Source of the DNA: an uncultured Campylobacterales bacterium
Lineage (GTDB): Bacteria > Campylobacterota > Campylobacteria > Campylobacterales > Sulfurimonadaceae
Length of the DNA: 58,296 bases
Assembly: GCA_903885085.1 (NCBI GenBank)
Contig: CAISHH010000086.1
Location: 1 to 58,296, forward strand
Direction of reading: 5' to 3'
Below are positions 1 to 10,382 of this stretch, piece by piece. The notes under the pieces are model-generated. The model did no database searches. It saw nothing but the letters and a program-made list of their open reading frames with translations, and was not told the origin of the DNA. Each line of letters begins with the position of its first letter. Position 1 is the stretch's first letter. The translations under genes were made by a program, and so were the position numbers.

Positions 1-81
1 CCACCGTACAATACGGGAAATGACAGTTTCAAATACAACGACAGATTTAACCACTCTACATGGTGTCAAACGAACTGCTAA
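1..81 (+). pseudogene. Truncated type III DNA methyltransferase (mod) fragment
   Basis: The first 21 codons of the window, read in frame 1, begin PPYNTGND and continue through YNDRFNHSTW. This is the catalytic motif IV region ((D)PPYNTGND) and following segment of type III restriction-modification (Mod) N6-adenine methyltransferases. In intact family members the Trp is followed by the methyltransferase core and the target-recognition domain. Here the reading frame runs directly into the IS21 left end just after the TGG at 61-63 and stops at TAA 79-81. The 5' part lies outside the window, and no 3' part of the gene is recognisable beyond the right end of the element. The gene is therefore probably inactivated. 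Family assignment rests on a short but distinctive segment. Confidence 0.72.
63..76 (+). repeat. IS21 left terminal inverted repeat
   Basis: GTGTCAAACGAACT is repeated in inverted orientation at 2165-2178. IS21-type ends usually start with TG, so the element may begin at T64 or G65. Confidence 0.85.
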
Positions 82-186
82 ACTTGGCAGTCAGTAAATC
101 ATAAAAAGTTATATTTTGATTTTTGAACCTTAAACTAATAAATTAGTTTTGCTAAACTTTAATTTCATTTTGAAATAGGAGGTTTA

Positions 187-2120
<1,934 letters not shown>

Positions 2121-2164
2121 GTTTCAGAATGTAACTTTTTTTTAATTTAACTGCCCAATTTTAG

Positions 2165-2178
2165 AGTTCGTTTGACAC
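2165..2178 (-). repeat. IS21 right terminal inverted repeat
   Basis: AGTTCGTTTGACAC is the complement of the left terminal repeat at 63-76. The 120 bases between here and the end of uup carry no recognisable gene and no continuation of the interrupted methyltransferase. Confidence 0.85.
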
Positions 2179-2298
2179 TAGTCTTGAAGATATAGTTTAA
2201 GAAGTTGCAATTGTTAGAAAAAAACTAAAAAAGGTCTGATTATGTAACCTAAGTTTTTCAGTAAATGACAACTTGGGTGATAAGCTCAAACAAGAGCT

Positions 2299-4236
2299 TT
2301 ACAACGCTTGAATCTCTTCTGCTTTTTCTTCGATGGTAAGAAGTTCGTCTACTTTTTGCTCGTAACTTTCTTTTAATTTTTGAAGTTCCTCGGCTAAAAC
2401 TGTAATACCGATCTTTTCATAACATGCAGGGTTTGAAAGACAGCCGTTTTTTTCATCTATCAGTTTTTCTAATTTCTCGATCTCTATAGGGAGTTTTTCT
2501 AAGGCTATTTTCTCTTTAAATGTCAGTTTGAGCTCTTTTTGCTTCACCCTCTCAACTGGTTTTTCTTTTGCGCTTTCTTTTTCCATCTCGGCTAATTCTG
2601 CGAGTTCATGTTCTAGTTCTAAGTACTCAGAATATTGCTGATGACTCTCTTCTATTTGTCCATCGCCTTTAAAAATCAAGAGTTTTTTTGCGATCTTATC
2701 GACAAAATATCTATCGTGACTTACGATGATAACAGCACCAGGGAAGTTTGTAAGTTTTTCTTCTAAGATATTGATAGTTGGGATATCAAGATCATTGGTT
2801 GGCTCATCGAGGATAAGGATGTCTACTTTTTTAGTAAAGAGCAGGGCGAGTGCTACACGGTTTTTTTCGCCTCCACTGAGTATGCCTACTTTTTTATCTA
2901 AAAATTCTCGTGGAAAAAGAAAGTTTTTGAGATATCCGTAGACATGCATGTTATGCCCTTGTACATCGACTCGGTCTCCGCCGTTTGGACAGAAAGTTTC
3001 AATAAGGTCTTTGGAATCATCAAGCATCTCTCTGTGTTGATCAAAATAGCCGATGGTAAATTCACCCTGTTTAATGACGCCGCATGTGGGTTTTAAACGT
3101 CCAAGAAGCGCTTTTAAAAGTGTTGATTTTCCGCTTCCATTTGGCCCCACAATTGCTATGACATCTTTTTGAAGTATTCTGGCACTAAAGTTTTCTATCA
3201 ACTTTTTTTCGCCCAAAGTAATGCCGAGATCTTCAACTTCAAAAAGCATCTTTTGTCTATTGACACTTTTATCACGGTTAAAATGTTTGGCTTCACGTTC
3301 GAGTTCTACGCTCATCTTGCGTATTTTTGCAGGGTTCACTTTTGCATCATCACGCAGATCCATCAGACGCGCTTTACGTCCCTCATTTCGCTTGAGCCTT
3401 GCACGTACTCCTCTTGAGTACCATTCATTTTCAGATTTGACAAGACGTAAAAGATTGTCATGCTGTTGCTGCATTGTACGAAGTATCTCTTCTTTTTGAG
3501 TGAGATAATCGCTATATCCACCCTTAAATTCACGAAGTTTGCAGTCTTCAACCTCAATACTCTTTGTCGCAATACGGTCGATAAAATATCTGTCATGCGA
3601 GATAAAAACAAGGGTGAATTTTTCTTTTAGTATGAGCTCTTCTAAAAATTCGACCATATAAACATCAAGGTGATTGGTAGGTTCATCAAGAAGTAAAACG
3701 TCAGGTTTCTGTAAAAGTAAAGAGGCGAGGGCGACGCGTCGCTGTTCTCCTCCACTGAGCATTAAAACAGGTTTTTCTTCAAACTCTCTAAGCTGAAAGT
3801 GATCTATGATACGCTCTATCTTATCATCTAAACTCCACGCATTGTGGTGGTCAAGATAATGGCCGAGTTTGGCTGATTCATCAAGGAGAGATCTATTTTC
3901 AAAATCATCTGCAAGTAAAAGGGAGAGCTCATCATATCTTATTTTAGCATCTATGAGTTCTTTGAGCCCATCTTTGACGGCATCTTTGACGTTTTGTCCC
4001 TCTTTAAATTCAGGACGCTGCGAGAGCATCTTCACTTCAAGATTTTGTCTTGTGATACGCTCTCCGCTATCGGCTTCAAGAGAACCGTCTACGATCTTCA
4101 TAAGAGTTGATTTTCCACTGCCATTTTTACCGATGATAACGATACGTTCACCCTCATCGACATGGAAATTGATATTTGTTAAAATTTTTTGCGCTTCATA
4201 ATGTTTTGATACGTTTAAAAGGTCTACTAATGCCAT
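2299..4236 (-). CDS. uup: ABC-F family ATPase, Uup type
   Basis: Soluble duplicated ABC ATPase without membrane domains. ABC-F proteins act on the ribosome, and Uup has also been linked to transposon excision and branched DNA. The first nucleotide-binding domain has Walker A GKNGSGKST near residue 36 and the signature LSGGEQRR. The second has GPNGSGKST and LSGGEKNR. An interdomain linker lies between them. The roughly 80-residue lysine/glutamate-rich coiled-coil tail, which follows a KLTFKEKIALEKLP segment, is the C-terminal domain typical of Uup rather than EttA. At 645 residues it is full length. The start ATG is the only well-placed one. The gene appears monocistronic, and a small inverted repeat (2282-2299) overlaps its stop codon. 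Confidence 0.9.
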   Translation of the reverse strand: MALVDLLNVSKHYEAQKILTNINFHVDEGERIVIIGKNGSGKSTLMKIVDGSLEADSGERITRQNLEVKMLSQRPEFKEGQNVKDAVKDGLKELIDAKIRYDELSLLLADDFENRSLLDESAKLGHYLDHHNAWSLDDKIERIIDHFQLREFEEKPVLMLSGGEQRRVALASLLLQKPDVLLLDEPTNHLDVYMVEFLEELILKEKFTLVFISHDRYFIDRIATKSIEVEDCKLREFKGGYSDYLTQKEEILRTMQQQHDNLLRLVKSENEWYSRGVRARLKRNEGRKARLMDLRDDAKVNPAKIRKMSVELEREAKHFNRDKSVNRQKMLFEVEDLGITLGEKKLIENFSARILQKDVIAIVGPNGSGKSTLLKALLGRLKPTCGVIKQGEFTIGYFDQHREMLDDSKDLIETFCPNGGDRVDVQGHNMHVYGYLKNFLFPREFLDKKVGILSGGEKNRVALALLFTKKVDILILDEPTNDLDIPTINILEEKLTNFPGAVIIVSHDRYFVDKIAKKLLIFKGDGQIEESHQQYSEYLELEHELAELAEMEKESAKEKPVERVKQKELKLTFKEKIALEKLPIEIEKLEKLIDEKNGCLSNPACYEKIGITVLAEELQKLKESYEQKVDELLTIEEKAEEIQAL

Positions 4237-4342
4237 TGTTTTTTATTCCCTATTTGACGGGCTTTGTTAAGCTTTTATATTTATTTTTTTTGTTTACAAG
4301 AAAACTGATTTTTTTAAGAAAATTGATCTTTTTATAGGCGGG

Positions 4343-4348
4343 ATTATA
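4343..4348 (-). promoter_or_regulatory. Candidate -10 box of uup
   Basis: The minus strand reads TATAAT about 107 bases upstream of the uup start. A perfect 6-bp inverted repeat (AACGCT-TAG-AGCGTT, 4348-4362) abuts its upstream side and could be an operator. There is no convincing -35, as is usual for Campylobacterota promoters. Confidence 0.35.
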
Positions 4349-4397
4349 ACGCTTAGAGCGTTAATAGAAGCTTATTGTATAGAAGTGTCTTTTGTCT

Positions 4398-4423
4398 GCG
4401 GATTCAAAAATTTTTTGATCCGC
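4398..4423. terminator. Hairpin terminator downstream of cetA
   Basis: GCGGAT (4398-4403) pairs with ATCCGC (4418-4423), and the CAAAAA/TTTTTG between them extends the stem. It starts seven bases after the cetA stop codon. A T-rich run follows on the plus strand only, so the orientation of termination is uncertain. Confidence 0.5.
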
Positions 4424-4430
4424 TTTTACT

Positions 4431-5873
4431 TTATTGTTTCACAGATGTTTTTGATTCTGCTAGCAATTTATCCATATGTCCAAATAATTCGTTACTTGCT
4501 TCTTCCATTGATTTAAAGTTCTGCATCACTGCATCTCTATTTTCAGACACATGATCCCCATCTTTAATGAATTCAAGATTTGCAAAAACACTATTATGAA
4601 CACTCATATGCGGTGTATTCAACTTTGCATAACTCGGTAAATGAGCAAAGTGTGCTTTTCCTGCACCACTTTCATACCATTTACCAAGTCTACAGTTATG
4701 GTGATCTGCAAACGTATGCGTTGTTTTTCCATTAAATAGTGCACTAAAGGCATTAGTTTTAAAAATGATATGATCGATTTTAGCCAAAGTAATAAAGGTA
4801 GAACCTTCAACGATACTGGCTGCCTGTGAAGTTTCAATGGCATCTGTATTAAACTCATAAAGTACATCTCGGAAGTTTTCAATTGCGCCGCTAGATTCAT
4901 TTGCGATACCACTCATAGTTTCTGCATTTGTTTGGATTTCACCTGCATCTTGTTGAAGTGATTGAATGGCAATTCCGATCTCTCCTGTTGCCTTTTGAGT
5001 ACGTTCTGCAAGTTTTCTTACCTCGTCTGCAACAACAGCAAAGCCTCGTCCATGTTCTCCTGCACGTGCGGCTTCTATAGCAGCATTAAGTGCAAGAAGG
5101 TTCGTTTGATCAGCGATATCTTTAATTAAATTAAGAACAGAATTAATCTCATTTGTTTTTTCATTGAGTGCATTAATAGAGCTTGTCGAAACCTGAACCA
5201 ATTCCAAAAGAGAACCAAGCTTAGTTATAATGATTTCAAGTTCAGATACCGTTTGACTTGAATTGTCGGCTGTTTTCTGACTTATCTGAGCGATATTAGA
5301 TAGCGCATTAATGCTTTCTCCTAAATCACTTTGTATTATAGTTAATCCGCCTGCCACACCATTACCGATTGTTGTTATTTCTGAGTTTATAGCCACCCGC
5401 TGCATATGATGATAACTCGCTTCCATAGCATCAATTCCTTTATTGACTAAGGAACAGTTATATTTAAAAAGACCGGAGAGTCCTTCACCCTGAATACGGC
5501 GATAATACAAATCATTACTTGCATGCTCAATTCCTGCTTGAATCTCACGCATAAATATTTCTGTTTGATCTAGGAGATCATTCACATTCCAAGCAAAATC
5601 ATTCATTTCTGCATGATCATGGATACCAATAATACGCGCTCCAAGATCTCCATGCTCTGCTCTTTTAATAACTGAAGCCACTTGAGAAATAGACTCTCTT
5701 GCCCAACGAACATTGGCAAATATAACCCAAGCTAACGCAAAATTCAGGAGTCCAAGGATTTGGAGAAAATGAAATCCGTAAAAAATAACTTCAAGAACAA
5801 AAGTAACTACAAAAACTCCTAAAGAAGCTATGTTCGCATACTGTGCCTTAGAGAGTGAAGATAAATTCATCAT
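4431..5873 (-). CDS. CetA-like methyl-accepting chemotaxis protein with CZB domain
   Basis: Signalling half of a bipartite energy-taxis receptor. Two closely spaced hydrophobic stretches (about residues 11-55) form a membrane hairpin with no periplasmic sensor domain, as in Campylobacter CetA (Tlp9). A HAMP-like segment follows, then an MCP signalling domain with the highly conserved hairpin tip [20 protein letters not shown]. The C-terminus carries a chemoreceptor zinc-binding (CZB) domain, seen as [12 protein letters not shown] followed by a second His cluster (HMSVH). The start overlaps the end of the PAS gene by 26 bases, which implies coupled translation and a joint complex. The CetA name rests on architecture and gene pairing; the zinc domain is extra relative to what I recall of the Campylobacter protein. 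Confidence 0.85.
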   Translation of the reverse strand: MMNLSSLSKAQYANIASLGVFVVTFVLEVIFYGFHFLQILGLLNFALAWVIFANVRWARESISQVASVIKRAEHGDLGARIIGIHDHAEMNDFAWNVNDLLDQTEIFMREIQAGIEHASNDLYYRRIQGEGLSGLFKYNCSLVNKGIDAMEASYHHMQRVAINSEITTIGNGVAGGLTIIQSDLGESINALSNIAQISQKTADNSSQTVSELEIIITKLGSLLELVQVSTSSINALNEKTNEINSVLNLIKDIADQTNLLALNAAIEAARAGEHGRGFAVVADEVRKLAERTQKATGEIGIAIQSLQQDAGEIQTNAETMSGIANESSGAIENFRDVLYEFNTDAIETSQAASIVEGSTFITLAKIDHIIFKTNAFSALFNGKTTHTFADHHNCRLGKWYESGAGKAHFAHLPSYAKLNTPHMSVHNSVFANLEFIKDGDHVSENRDAVMQNFKSMEEASNELFGHMDKLLAESKTSVKQ

Positions 5874-6336
5874 ACGTTTTTCCTAATTGTGCAAGTTGTG
5901 TATCGAGAAGTTTTTGTGAGGCTGCCATGCCGCCGCTTCTTTCAGCCGCAAGAAGTGCGCTGTAAAGAGGGATGATGGTTTTTAGAGCTTCTGGTTTTGG
6001 TCTTCGTCTTACCGAATGATAACCGATTGTTTTTCCATTATCATCAAAAGAAGCTGTTACATGCGCACATACCCAGTAATAATTACCTTGTTTTGTTTTA
6101 TTTTTGACATAGGCAAAAATCTCTTTGCCATTTTGAATATGGTCCCATAAAAGTTTAAAAACAAGTTTAGGCACATCTGGGTGGCGTAAAATATTATGAG
6201 GTGCTCCTATGAGCTCACTCTCCGGGTAGCCAGAAATAGATAAAAACAGAGCGTTTCCATAAGTAATCTTACCTTTTAAATCGGTTTTAGAAACAATAAA
6301 TTTTTTATCTGAAAAAGTTATTTCACTACTAGCCAT
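5848..6336 (-). CDS. CetB-like PAS domain sensor protein
   Basis: A 162-residue cytoplasmic protein made of one PAS domain of the Aer type. The segments [21 protein letters not shown] and [10 protein letters not shown] are the Aer/CetB FAD-PAS signature, and [16 protein letters not shown] is the following beta-sheet. In Campylobacter jejuni CetB senses redox or energy state through such a domain and signals through the membrane partner CetA. The gene lies directly upstream of the CetA-like receptor and overlaps it by 26 bases. The start ATG has AGGAG a few bases upstream. Oxidised/reduced FAD sensing is inferred from the family. Confidence 0.85.
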   Translation of the reverse strand: MASSEITFSDKKFIVSKTDLKGKITYGNALFLSISGYPESELIGAPHNILRHPDVPKLVFKLLWDHIQNGKEIFAYVKNKTKQGNYYWVCAHVTASFDDNGKTIGYHSVRRRPKPEALKTIIPLYSALLAAERSGGMAASQKLLDTQLAQLGKTYDEFIFTL

Positions 6337-6411
6337 ACATTTCTCCTAAATTTGCGTGTATTATGTAATGTTATGGCTTAAACTCTTGTGAATACTTGTT
6401 TGAATTTCGAT

Positions 6412-6732
6412 TTAGTCCTCATTTTTTCGCTCGTGGCATAGCTGTTTGGCAACAACCCATGCGGCTATTGCTTTATCAGTATAATGAAATTCTCTTTGAT
6501 TTATAGGAATGACATCATTTCTGAGTTGTGAACGGATGATACCAATAACTAAATAGGTGATAAGCAAAGTTGCTCCAGCAAAAAAATAATCATAAAAATA
6601 CCAAATAACGATGCCCACGAGTAAAGGCGAATGAGTAAGAGAAAGAGAGAGTAGCAAAGCGATGAATTTACATTTTTTACTCTCAATTTTTGGAGTAGGT
6701 TCGATAAGTTCTAAAAAATTTTGATCCATCAC
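6412..6732 (-). CDS. Small two-helix membrane protein of unknown function
   Basis: The 106-residue protein has two predicted transmembrane segments, about residues 24-48 (FIALLLSLSLTHSPLLVGIVIW) and 51-68, with charged ends. I recognise no domain. It lies immediately downstream of a cytochrome c gene on the same strand with no gap (its start abuts the cytochrome stop codon), so the two are probably co-transcribed. A role in respiration or cytochrome handling is only a guess from position. Confidence 0.6.
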   Translation of the reverse strand: MMDQNFLELIEPTPKIESKKCKFIALLLSLSLTHSPLLVGIVIWYFYDYFFAGATLLITYLVIGIIRSQLRNDVIPINQREFHYTDKAIAAWVVAKQLCHERKNED

Positions 6733-7140
6733 TTAGAATTTTATATCTTCATAACGTTCATATATCCATTCAGCAACAGCTTGAAGCTCATCCTCTTTTA
6801 GGTGTGTAATAGCTGGCATTACGCCAAATCTTTCAACAGCTCCAGGACGACACATTGCATCTCCGATCATAGGATCTCGAATATAATCTTTTATAAAAGC
6901 GATTACAACACGTTTTTTGACATCTTCGTTTTTGTCAGCAATTATAATATTTTCCTTCAGACGATTAGAAACCTCATTCATTGAAGGAGCTTTTAGATTA
7001 TTGAGATTCGCCATCGCTTCTTTTTTTGTTAAAAGCTCAGCATGGCACTGCATACAGTTATTTTTATATATCTCATATCCTTGATCCCCAAAAGCGCCAG
7101 ATGAGAAAAGAAAAAGAGCACTCAATAAATATTTTTTCAT
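6733..7140 (-). CDS. Periplasmic monoheme cytochrome c
   Basis: The N-terminus MKKYLLSALFLFSSGAFG is a Sec signal peptide. A single heme c attachment motif, CMQCH, lies about residues 31-35, and a PAITHLKEDELQAVAEWIYERY tail is typical of class I cytochromes c. The likely distal ligand is the Met in GVMPAI. It is a small soluble electron carrier whose partners are not identifiable from sequence. The neighbouring membrane protein at 6412-6732 is probably in the same transcript. Confidence 0.85.
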   Translation of the reverse strand: MKKYLLSALFLFSSGAFGDQGYEIYKNNCMQCHAELLTKKEAMANLNNLKAPSMNEVSNRLKENIIIADKNEDVKKRVVIAFIKDYIRDPMIGDAMCRPGAVERFGVMPAITHLKEDELQAVAEWIYERYEDIKF

Positions 7141-7282
7141 AATTCTGCCTACATGTTAAGATGATAATTATTTTAGCATTTAAATGTTAAAGAAGCGTTA
7201 AGTGACGATAAAAATGATAAAAAAATAAACTTAATTCGTCAGATTACTTTCTCCTGTTTAACATTGTATTTTGATATTTTGA

Positions 7283-7288
7283 TATTAT
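7283..7288 (+). promoter_or_regulatory. Candidate -10 box for the 7317 transcript
   Basis: TATTAT lies 28 bases before the start codon in a very AT-rich divergent intergenic region, with an AAGGA ribosome site between. No -35 was recognised, so confidence is low. Confidence 0.25.
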
Positions 7289-7316
7289 TACGGTACTTAA
7301 AATAAAAGGATTCAAA

Positions 7317-7508
7317 ATGTCAGAACCAACATTGGAAGATATCTCGGATTATGATACTCTCAAAGGACAGAAGAAAAAAGTTGTTTGGTTAATAATCTTA
7401 GTTGGATTGGTTATGGGTGGAATTTATGTTCTAAGTTATACTTATTTTGGTAATGTTAGTGATTCTCTTCCTGTAGAGAAAAAAATAGGAAATGTTCCTG
7501 TTGAATAA
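7317..7508 (+). CDS. Small single-pass membrane protein, unknown
   Basis: A 63-residue protein with a charged N-terminal stretch (about 22 residues ending QKKK) and one hydrophobic helix, about residues 22-44 (VVWLIILVGLVMGGIYVLSY), then a short tail outside the membrane. The ATG is preceded by AAAGGA at good spacing, which supports translation. It precedes the Ste24-like protease by 26 bases and is likely in the same operon. It could be a modulator or substrate of that protease, but nothing in the sequence shows this. Confidence 0.6.
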   Translation: MSEPTLEDISDYDTLKGQKKKVVWLIILVGLVMGGIYVLSYTYFGNVSDSLPVEKKIGNVPVE

Positions 7509-7534
7509 ACTAACATTTACAAAGGTTTTATAAG

Positions 7535-8791
7535 ATGCTTATGACATTGATAACAGTATATTCTCTTTATGTGTTAATAAATTTATACGTGAGCACCATG
7601 CAAATCGGATATATTTCTCAAGCAAAGCGAAAAACTCCGGTTTTGATGGGAAGTGTGGAATATATGAAAGCGGCAAATTATGCTGTTGCTAAAGAGCGTC
7701 TTTCTATTGCAAGAACTATCGTTGATTATGTAGTTGTCTTAGCTTGGCTTTCATTTGGAATTACATATTTAAATAGCGCTGTTTTTATGCAAGATGCTGC
7801 ACTAGAAACTGTTGTAGTTGTACTTGGTTTTGTCTTGATTAACTCTTTAATCTCGTTGCCTTTTTCTATATATGAGAAGTTTAGTCTTGATGAAAAGTTT
7901 GGATTTAATAAATCTACCGTCGGACAGTTTGTAAAAGATACTTTAGTCACACTTGTTTTGAGCATTATCTTTGGTGGAATAGTTATTTGGGGTATCTACC
8001 TTATTATGAGTACATTTGCACTTTGGTGGTTTTGGAGCTTTGTATTTATCTTTAGTGTGATCGTTTTGATAAATATGCTTTTCCCTACCATCAGAGCACT
8101 GTTCTTTGATAAGCTAACACCGCTTGAAGATAAAGAATTGGCAACTGATATTCAAAAACTTATGGATGCGACAGGTTTTGTAAGCAGCGGAGTTTTTATC
8201 AGTGATGCAAGTAAAAGAGATGCCAGACTTAATGCATACTTTGGCGGTTTAGGTAAAACGAAAAGAGTTGTTTTGTTTGATACATTGCTTCAAAAGCTTG
8301 AAAAAACAGAATTGCTTGCTGTTTTAGGCCATGAACTCGGTCACTTTGCTCATGGAGATATCTATAAAAATATGGCTATGATGGGAGCGATGCTCTTTGG
8401 GATGTTTTTTATTTTTGGAAATCTTTCTGAAAGTTTATATCTTGAACTTGGTGTTTCCCAATCACCTTCTATAGTGATGATACTATTTTTGATCTTTATG
8501 CCTGTTCTTGGCTTTGTTATGATGCCGATCATGGGAATGGTAAGTCGACATAATGAATATGAAGCAGATAAAATGGGTGCGAAACTCAGCGGAGTAGGCG
8601 GTGAATTCTTCCTTGCAAATGCTTTGAAAAAACTTGTGACTGAAAACAAAAGTTTTCCTCTTTCACATCCTGTGTATATCTTTTTTCATTATACCCATCC
8701 ACCAGTCGTTGAGCGACTCAAAGCTTTAGGGATGGATATAGCTAGCGGTGATAAAACAGCTTTAGAGGGTGCATGTCCGACTATAGAATAG
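7535..8791 (+). CDS. M48 family zinc metalloprotease, Ste24/CAAX protease type
   Basis: Integral membrane zinc protease of 418 residues. It has the N-terminal Ste24-type multi-helix region, the HExxH catalytic motif in AVLGHELGHFAHGD (about residues 263-276) and the third zinc ligand in NEYEADKMGA. The segment ISDASKRDARLNAYFGG is diagnostic of the Ste24 branch, as opposed to the smaller HtpX. Bacterial members probably take part in membrane protein quality control; CAAX processing is not expected here. The last 19 bases overlap prmC. Confidence 0.88.
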   Translation: MLMTLITVYSLYVLINLYVSTMQIGYISQAKRKTPVLMGSVEYMKAANYAVAKERLSIARTIVDYVVVLAWLSFGITYLNSAVFMQDAALETVVVVLGFVLINSLISLPFSIYEKFSLDEKFGFNKSTVGQFVKDTLVTLVLSIIFGGIVIWGIYLIMSTFALWWFWSFVFIFSVIVLINMLFPTIRALFFDKLTPLEDKELATDIQKLMDATGFVSSGVFISDASKRDARLNAYFGGLGKTKRVVLFDTLLQKLEKTELLAVLGHELGHFAHGDIYKNMAMMGAMLFGMFFIFGNLSESLYLELGVSQSPSIVMILFLIFMPVLGFVMMPIMGMVSRHNEYEADKMGAKLSGVGGEFFLANALKKLVTENKSFPLSHPVYIFFHYTHPPVVERLKALGMDIASGDKTALEGACPTIE

Positions 8792-9609
8792 CAGATCTTC
8801 AAAAAGAGCTTGTTGCTGTTTTAGATGGCAAGATTGAAAGAGTTGCTCGTGAAGTGCAGCTTTTACTTATGAATGCTTATGCTTGTGATGAGCTATGGCT
8901 TATGATGCATAAAGATGACCTTGCTTTACATGGAGAGTTACTTTTTGAACAAGCAAAAAGACGAGCCAAAAATGAGCCTTTGGAATATATCATCAATAAA
9001 GTCAGCTTTTATTCTCAGGAATTTTTTATCGATTATGGTGCGCTGATTCCAAGACCTGAGACAGAACTTCTTATTGATGAGGTTTTAAAACGTGTAACTA
9101 ACAAAGAAGAAAAACTTACTTTTGTTGAAGTTGGGGTAGGAAGTGGCATCATTTCCATAGTATTGGCACAGCACCTTCCTAATTCAAAATTTATCGCTGT
9201 TGATATCTCTGAGGATGCTTTAAAAATAGCGAGAGAAAATATCAGAAGATTTGGACTTGAAGAGAGGATCGAACTTAGACTTGGCTCTTTACTTGACCCA
9301 ATATGTGAGAAGATAGATTTTTTAGTTTCTAATCCTCCTTATATAGCAGATAATGTAAAGTTAGAATCAAATCTCTCCTATGAACCGCAAAATGCACTGT
9401 TTGGCGGAACTGTCGGAGATGAGATTATTCAAGAGCTTCTTATAGAGTTTTTAAGAAGAGATATTAACTATTTTAGTTGCGAAATGGGTTATGACCAAGA
9501 GGATAAAATAAGAAACTTTTTACAAGATAAAAGTTTTGAAACGATAGATTTTTACAAAGACTTCAGTGGCTTTGATAGAGGTTTTACAATAAAGGCAAAC
9601 AATGAATAA
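8773..9609 (+). CDS. prmC: Peptide chain release factor N5-glutamine methyltransferase PrmC
   Basis: SAM-dependent enzyme that methylates the Gln of the GGQ motif in release factors RF1/RF2. The N-terminal helical RF-recognition region is followed by PRPETELL (about residues 94-101), the SAM-binding loop VEVGVGSGIISI and the catalytic NPPY motif (VSNPPYIADN, about 189-198). At 278 residues it is of normal length. It starts inside the protease gene and overlaps the next gene by eight bases, showing a compact operon. Confidence 0.94.
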   Translation: MSDYRIADLQKELVAVLDGKIERVAREVQLLLMNAYACDELWLMMHKDDLALHGELLFEQAKRRAKNEPLEYIINKVSFYSQEFFIDYGALIPRPETELLIDEVLKRVTNKEEKLTFVEVGVGSGIISIVLAQHLPNSKFIAVDISEDALKIARENIRRFGLEERIELRLGSLLDPICEKIDFLVSNPPYIADNVKLESNLSYEPQNALFGGTVGDEIIQELLIEFLRRDINYFSCEMGYDQEDKIRNFLQDKSFETIDFYKDFSGFDRGFTIKANNE

Positions 9610-10081
9610 AAGAATGTACGCTGACTTTAGTTATTTGATTTTACTCGCGGCTTCATTTGGAGCTGTTATGGTTTTAGGCGTTATCGTGGCGGCTGTGATC
9701 TTTCATACAGATAGCCTACATGTAGACATTCTGATAGATCGTTATAACTCAGGTGTTATTATGAGTGAGATCTTTTTGAGATTTAGTTATGTGACATATT
9801 TCCTTAGCTTTTGTGTAGCTTTGTATGAAGTGGCTATGTATAAAACAGGGCAAAGAGATAAAATTGCCATGATCTCTGCATTTTTCATTGTAGCTACTTC
9901 ACTAATGTTTAGTGCTGTCTATGTTCCAAAGATCTTAGAACTTCAGGCTATGGGCAGAGAAGCGACAAATAGTGATACTTTTGATGCTTTACATGTAGGG
10001 AGTGAGTTAGATTTTAAGATACTAGCAGTTACTCTTTTAGTCCTTTTTGTAAGACGTTTGATGCTACTTCGTCTTAGATAG
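9602..10081 (+). CDS. DUF4149/TMEM205-like membrane protein
   Basis: A 159-residue integral membrane protein with about four hydrophobic helices: residues 10-33, 58-80, 90-112 and a last one near 140-156. The pattern of a glycine-rich first helix, a central FLSFCVALYEV segment and AVYVPKILEL resembles DUF4149 (TMEM205-like) proteins common in Campylobacterota. The function is unknown. It is co-transcribed with prmC (eight-base overlap) and overlaps the convergent J-domain gene by eight bases at the 3' end. It contains two copies of TACATGTA. Confidence 0.7.
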   Translation: MNKRMYADFSYLILLAASFGAVMVLGVIVAAVIFHTDSLHVDILIDRYNSGVIMSEIFLRFSYVTYFLSFCVALYEVAMYKTGQRDKIAMISAFFIVATSLMFSAVYVPKILELQAMGREATNSDTFDALHVGSELDFKILAVTLLVLFVRRLMLLRLR

Positions 10082-10376
10082 TATCTCTCTTTGTTCCGAA
10101 CTTCTCTTCCCACCATTCTTGCGGGGAGAGAGAAATCTTCTTTAAATACTCTTCATCAAACGGATACTCATAACTGTTACAATAAGATAGAACTGTTTCA
10201 TACGCTTCATTAATCTGAGCGCTCATTTGTGTGGCAGTTTCAAAGTCATCCTTGTTTGTATCAGGGTGCCATTTTTTCATAAGATTTCTATATTTGATTT
10301 TTATTTCTGTAAGGGAAGCTTTTTCATTAAGGCCAAGGAGTGTTTTGGCCTTAATCAGTTTTGCAAAGGAGGACAA
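10074..10376 (-). CDS. J-domain (DnaJ-like) protein
   Basis: A 100-residue protein consisting of little more than a J domain. It has helix II, the HPD motif (WHPDTNKDD, about residues 36-44) and helix III (AQINEAYETVLSY). Such proteins stimulate the ATPase of an Hsp70 partner; the client is unknown because no zinc finger or C-terminal substrate domain is present. It lies seven bases downstream of ftsZ on the same strand and is probably co-transcribed. It is convergent with, and overlaps by eight bases, the DUF4149-like gene. Confidence 0.85.
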   Translation of the reverse strand: MSSFAKLIKAKTLLGLNEKASLTEIKIKYRNLMKKWHPDTNKDDFETATQMSAQINEAYETVLSYCNSYEYPFDEEYLKKISLSPQEWWEEKFGTKRDTI

Positions 10377-10382
10377 AGAGGA

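Noticed and set aside
2181-2298. Possible 3' remnant of the interrupted methyltransferase to the right of the IS
   Set aside because: Short open stretches (for example one encoding SLEDIV before a stop) exist, but none matches a methyltransferase segment I can recognise.
4619-4912. A 97-codon open frame in another frame of the cetA-like gene, considered as a sign of a frameshift
   Set aside because: The main frame continues through both the MCP and CZB domains without a break, so no frameshift is needed.
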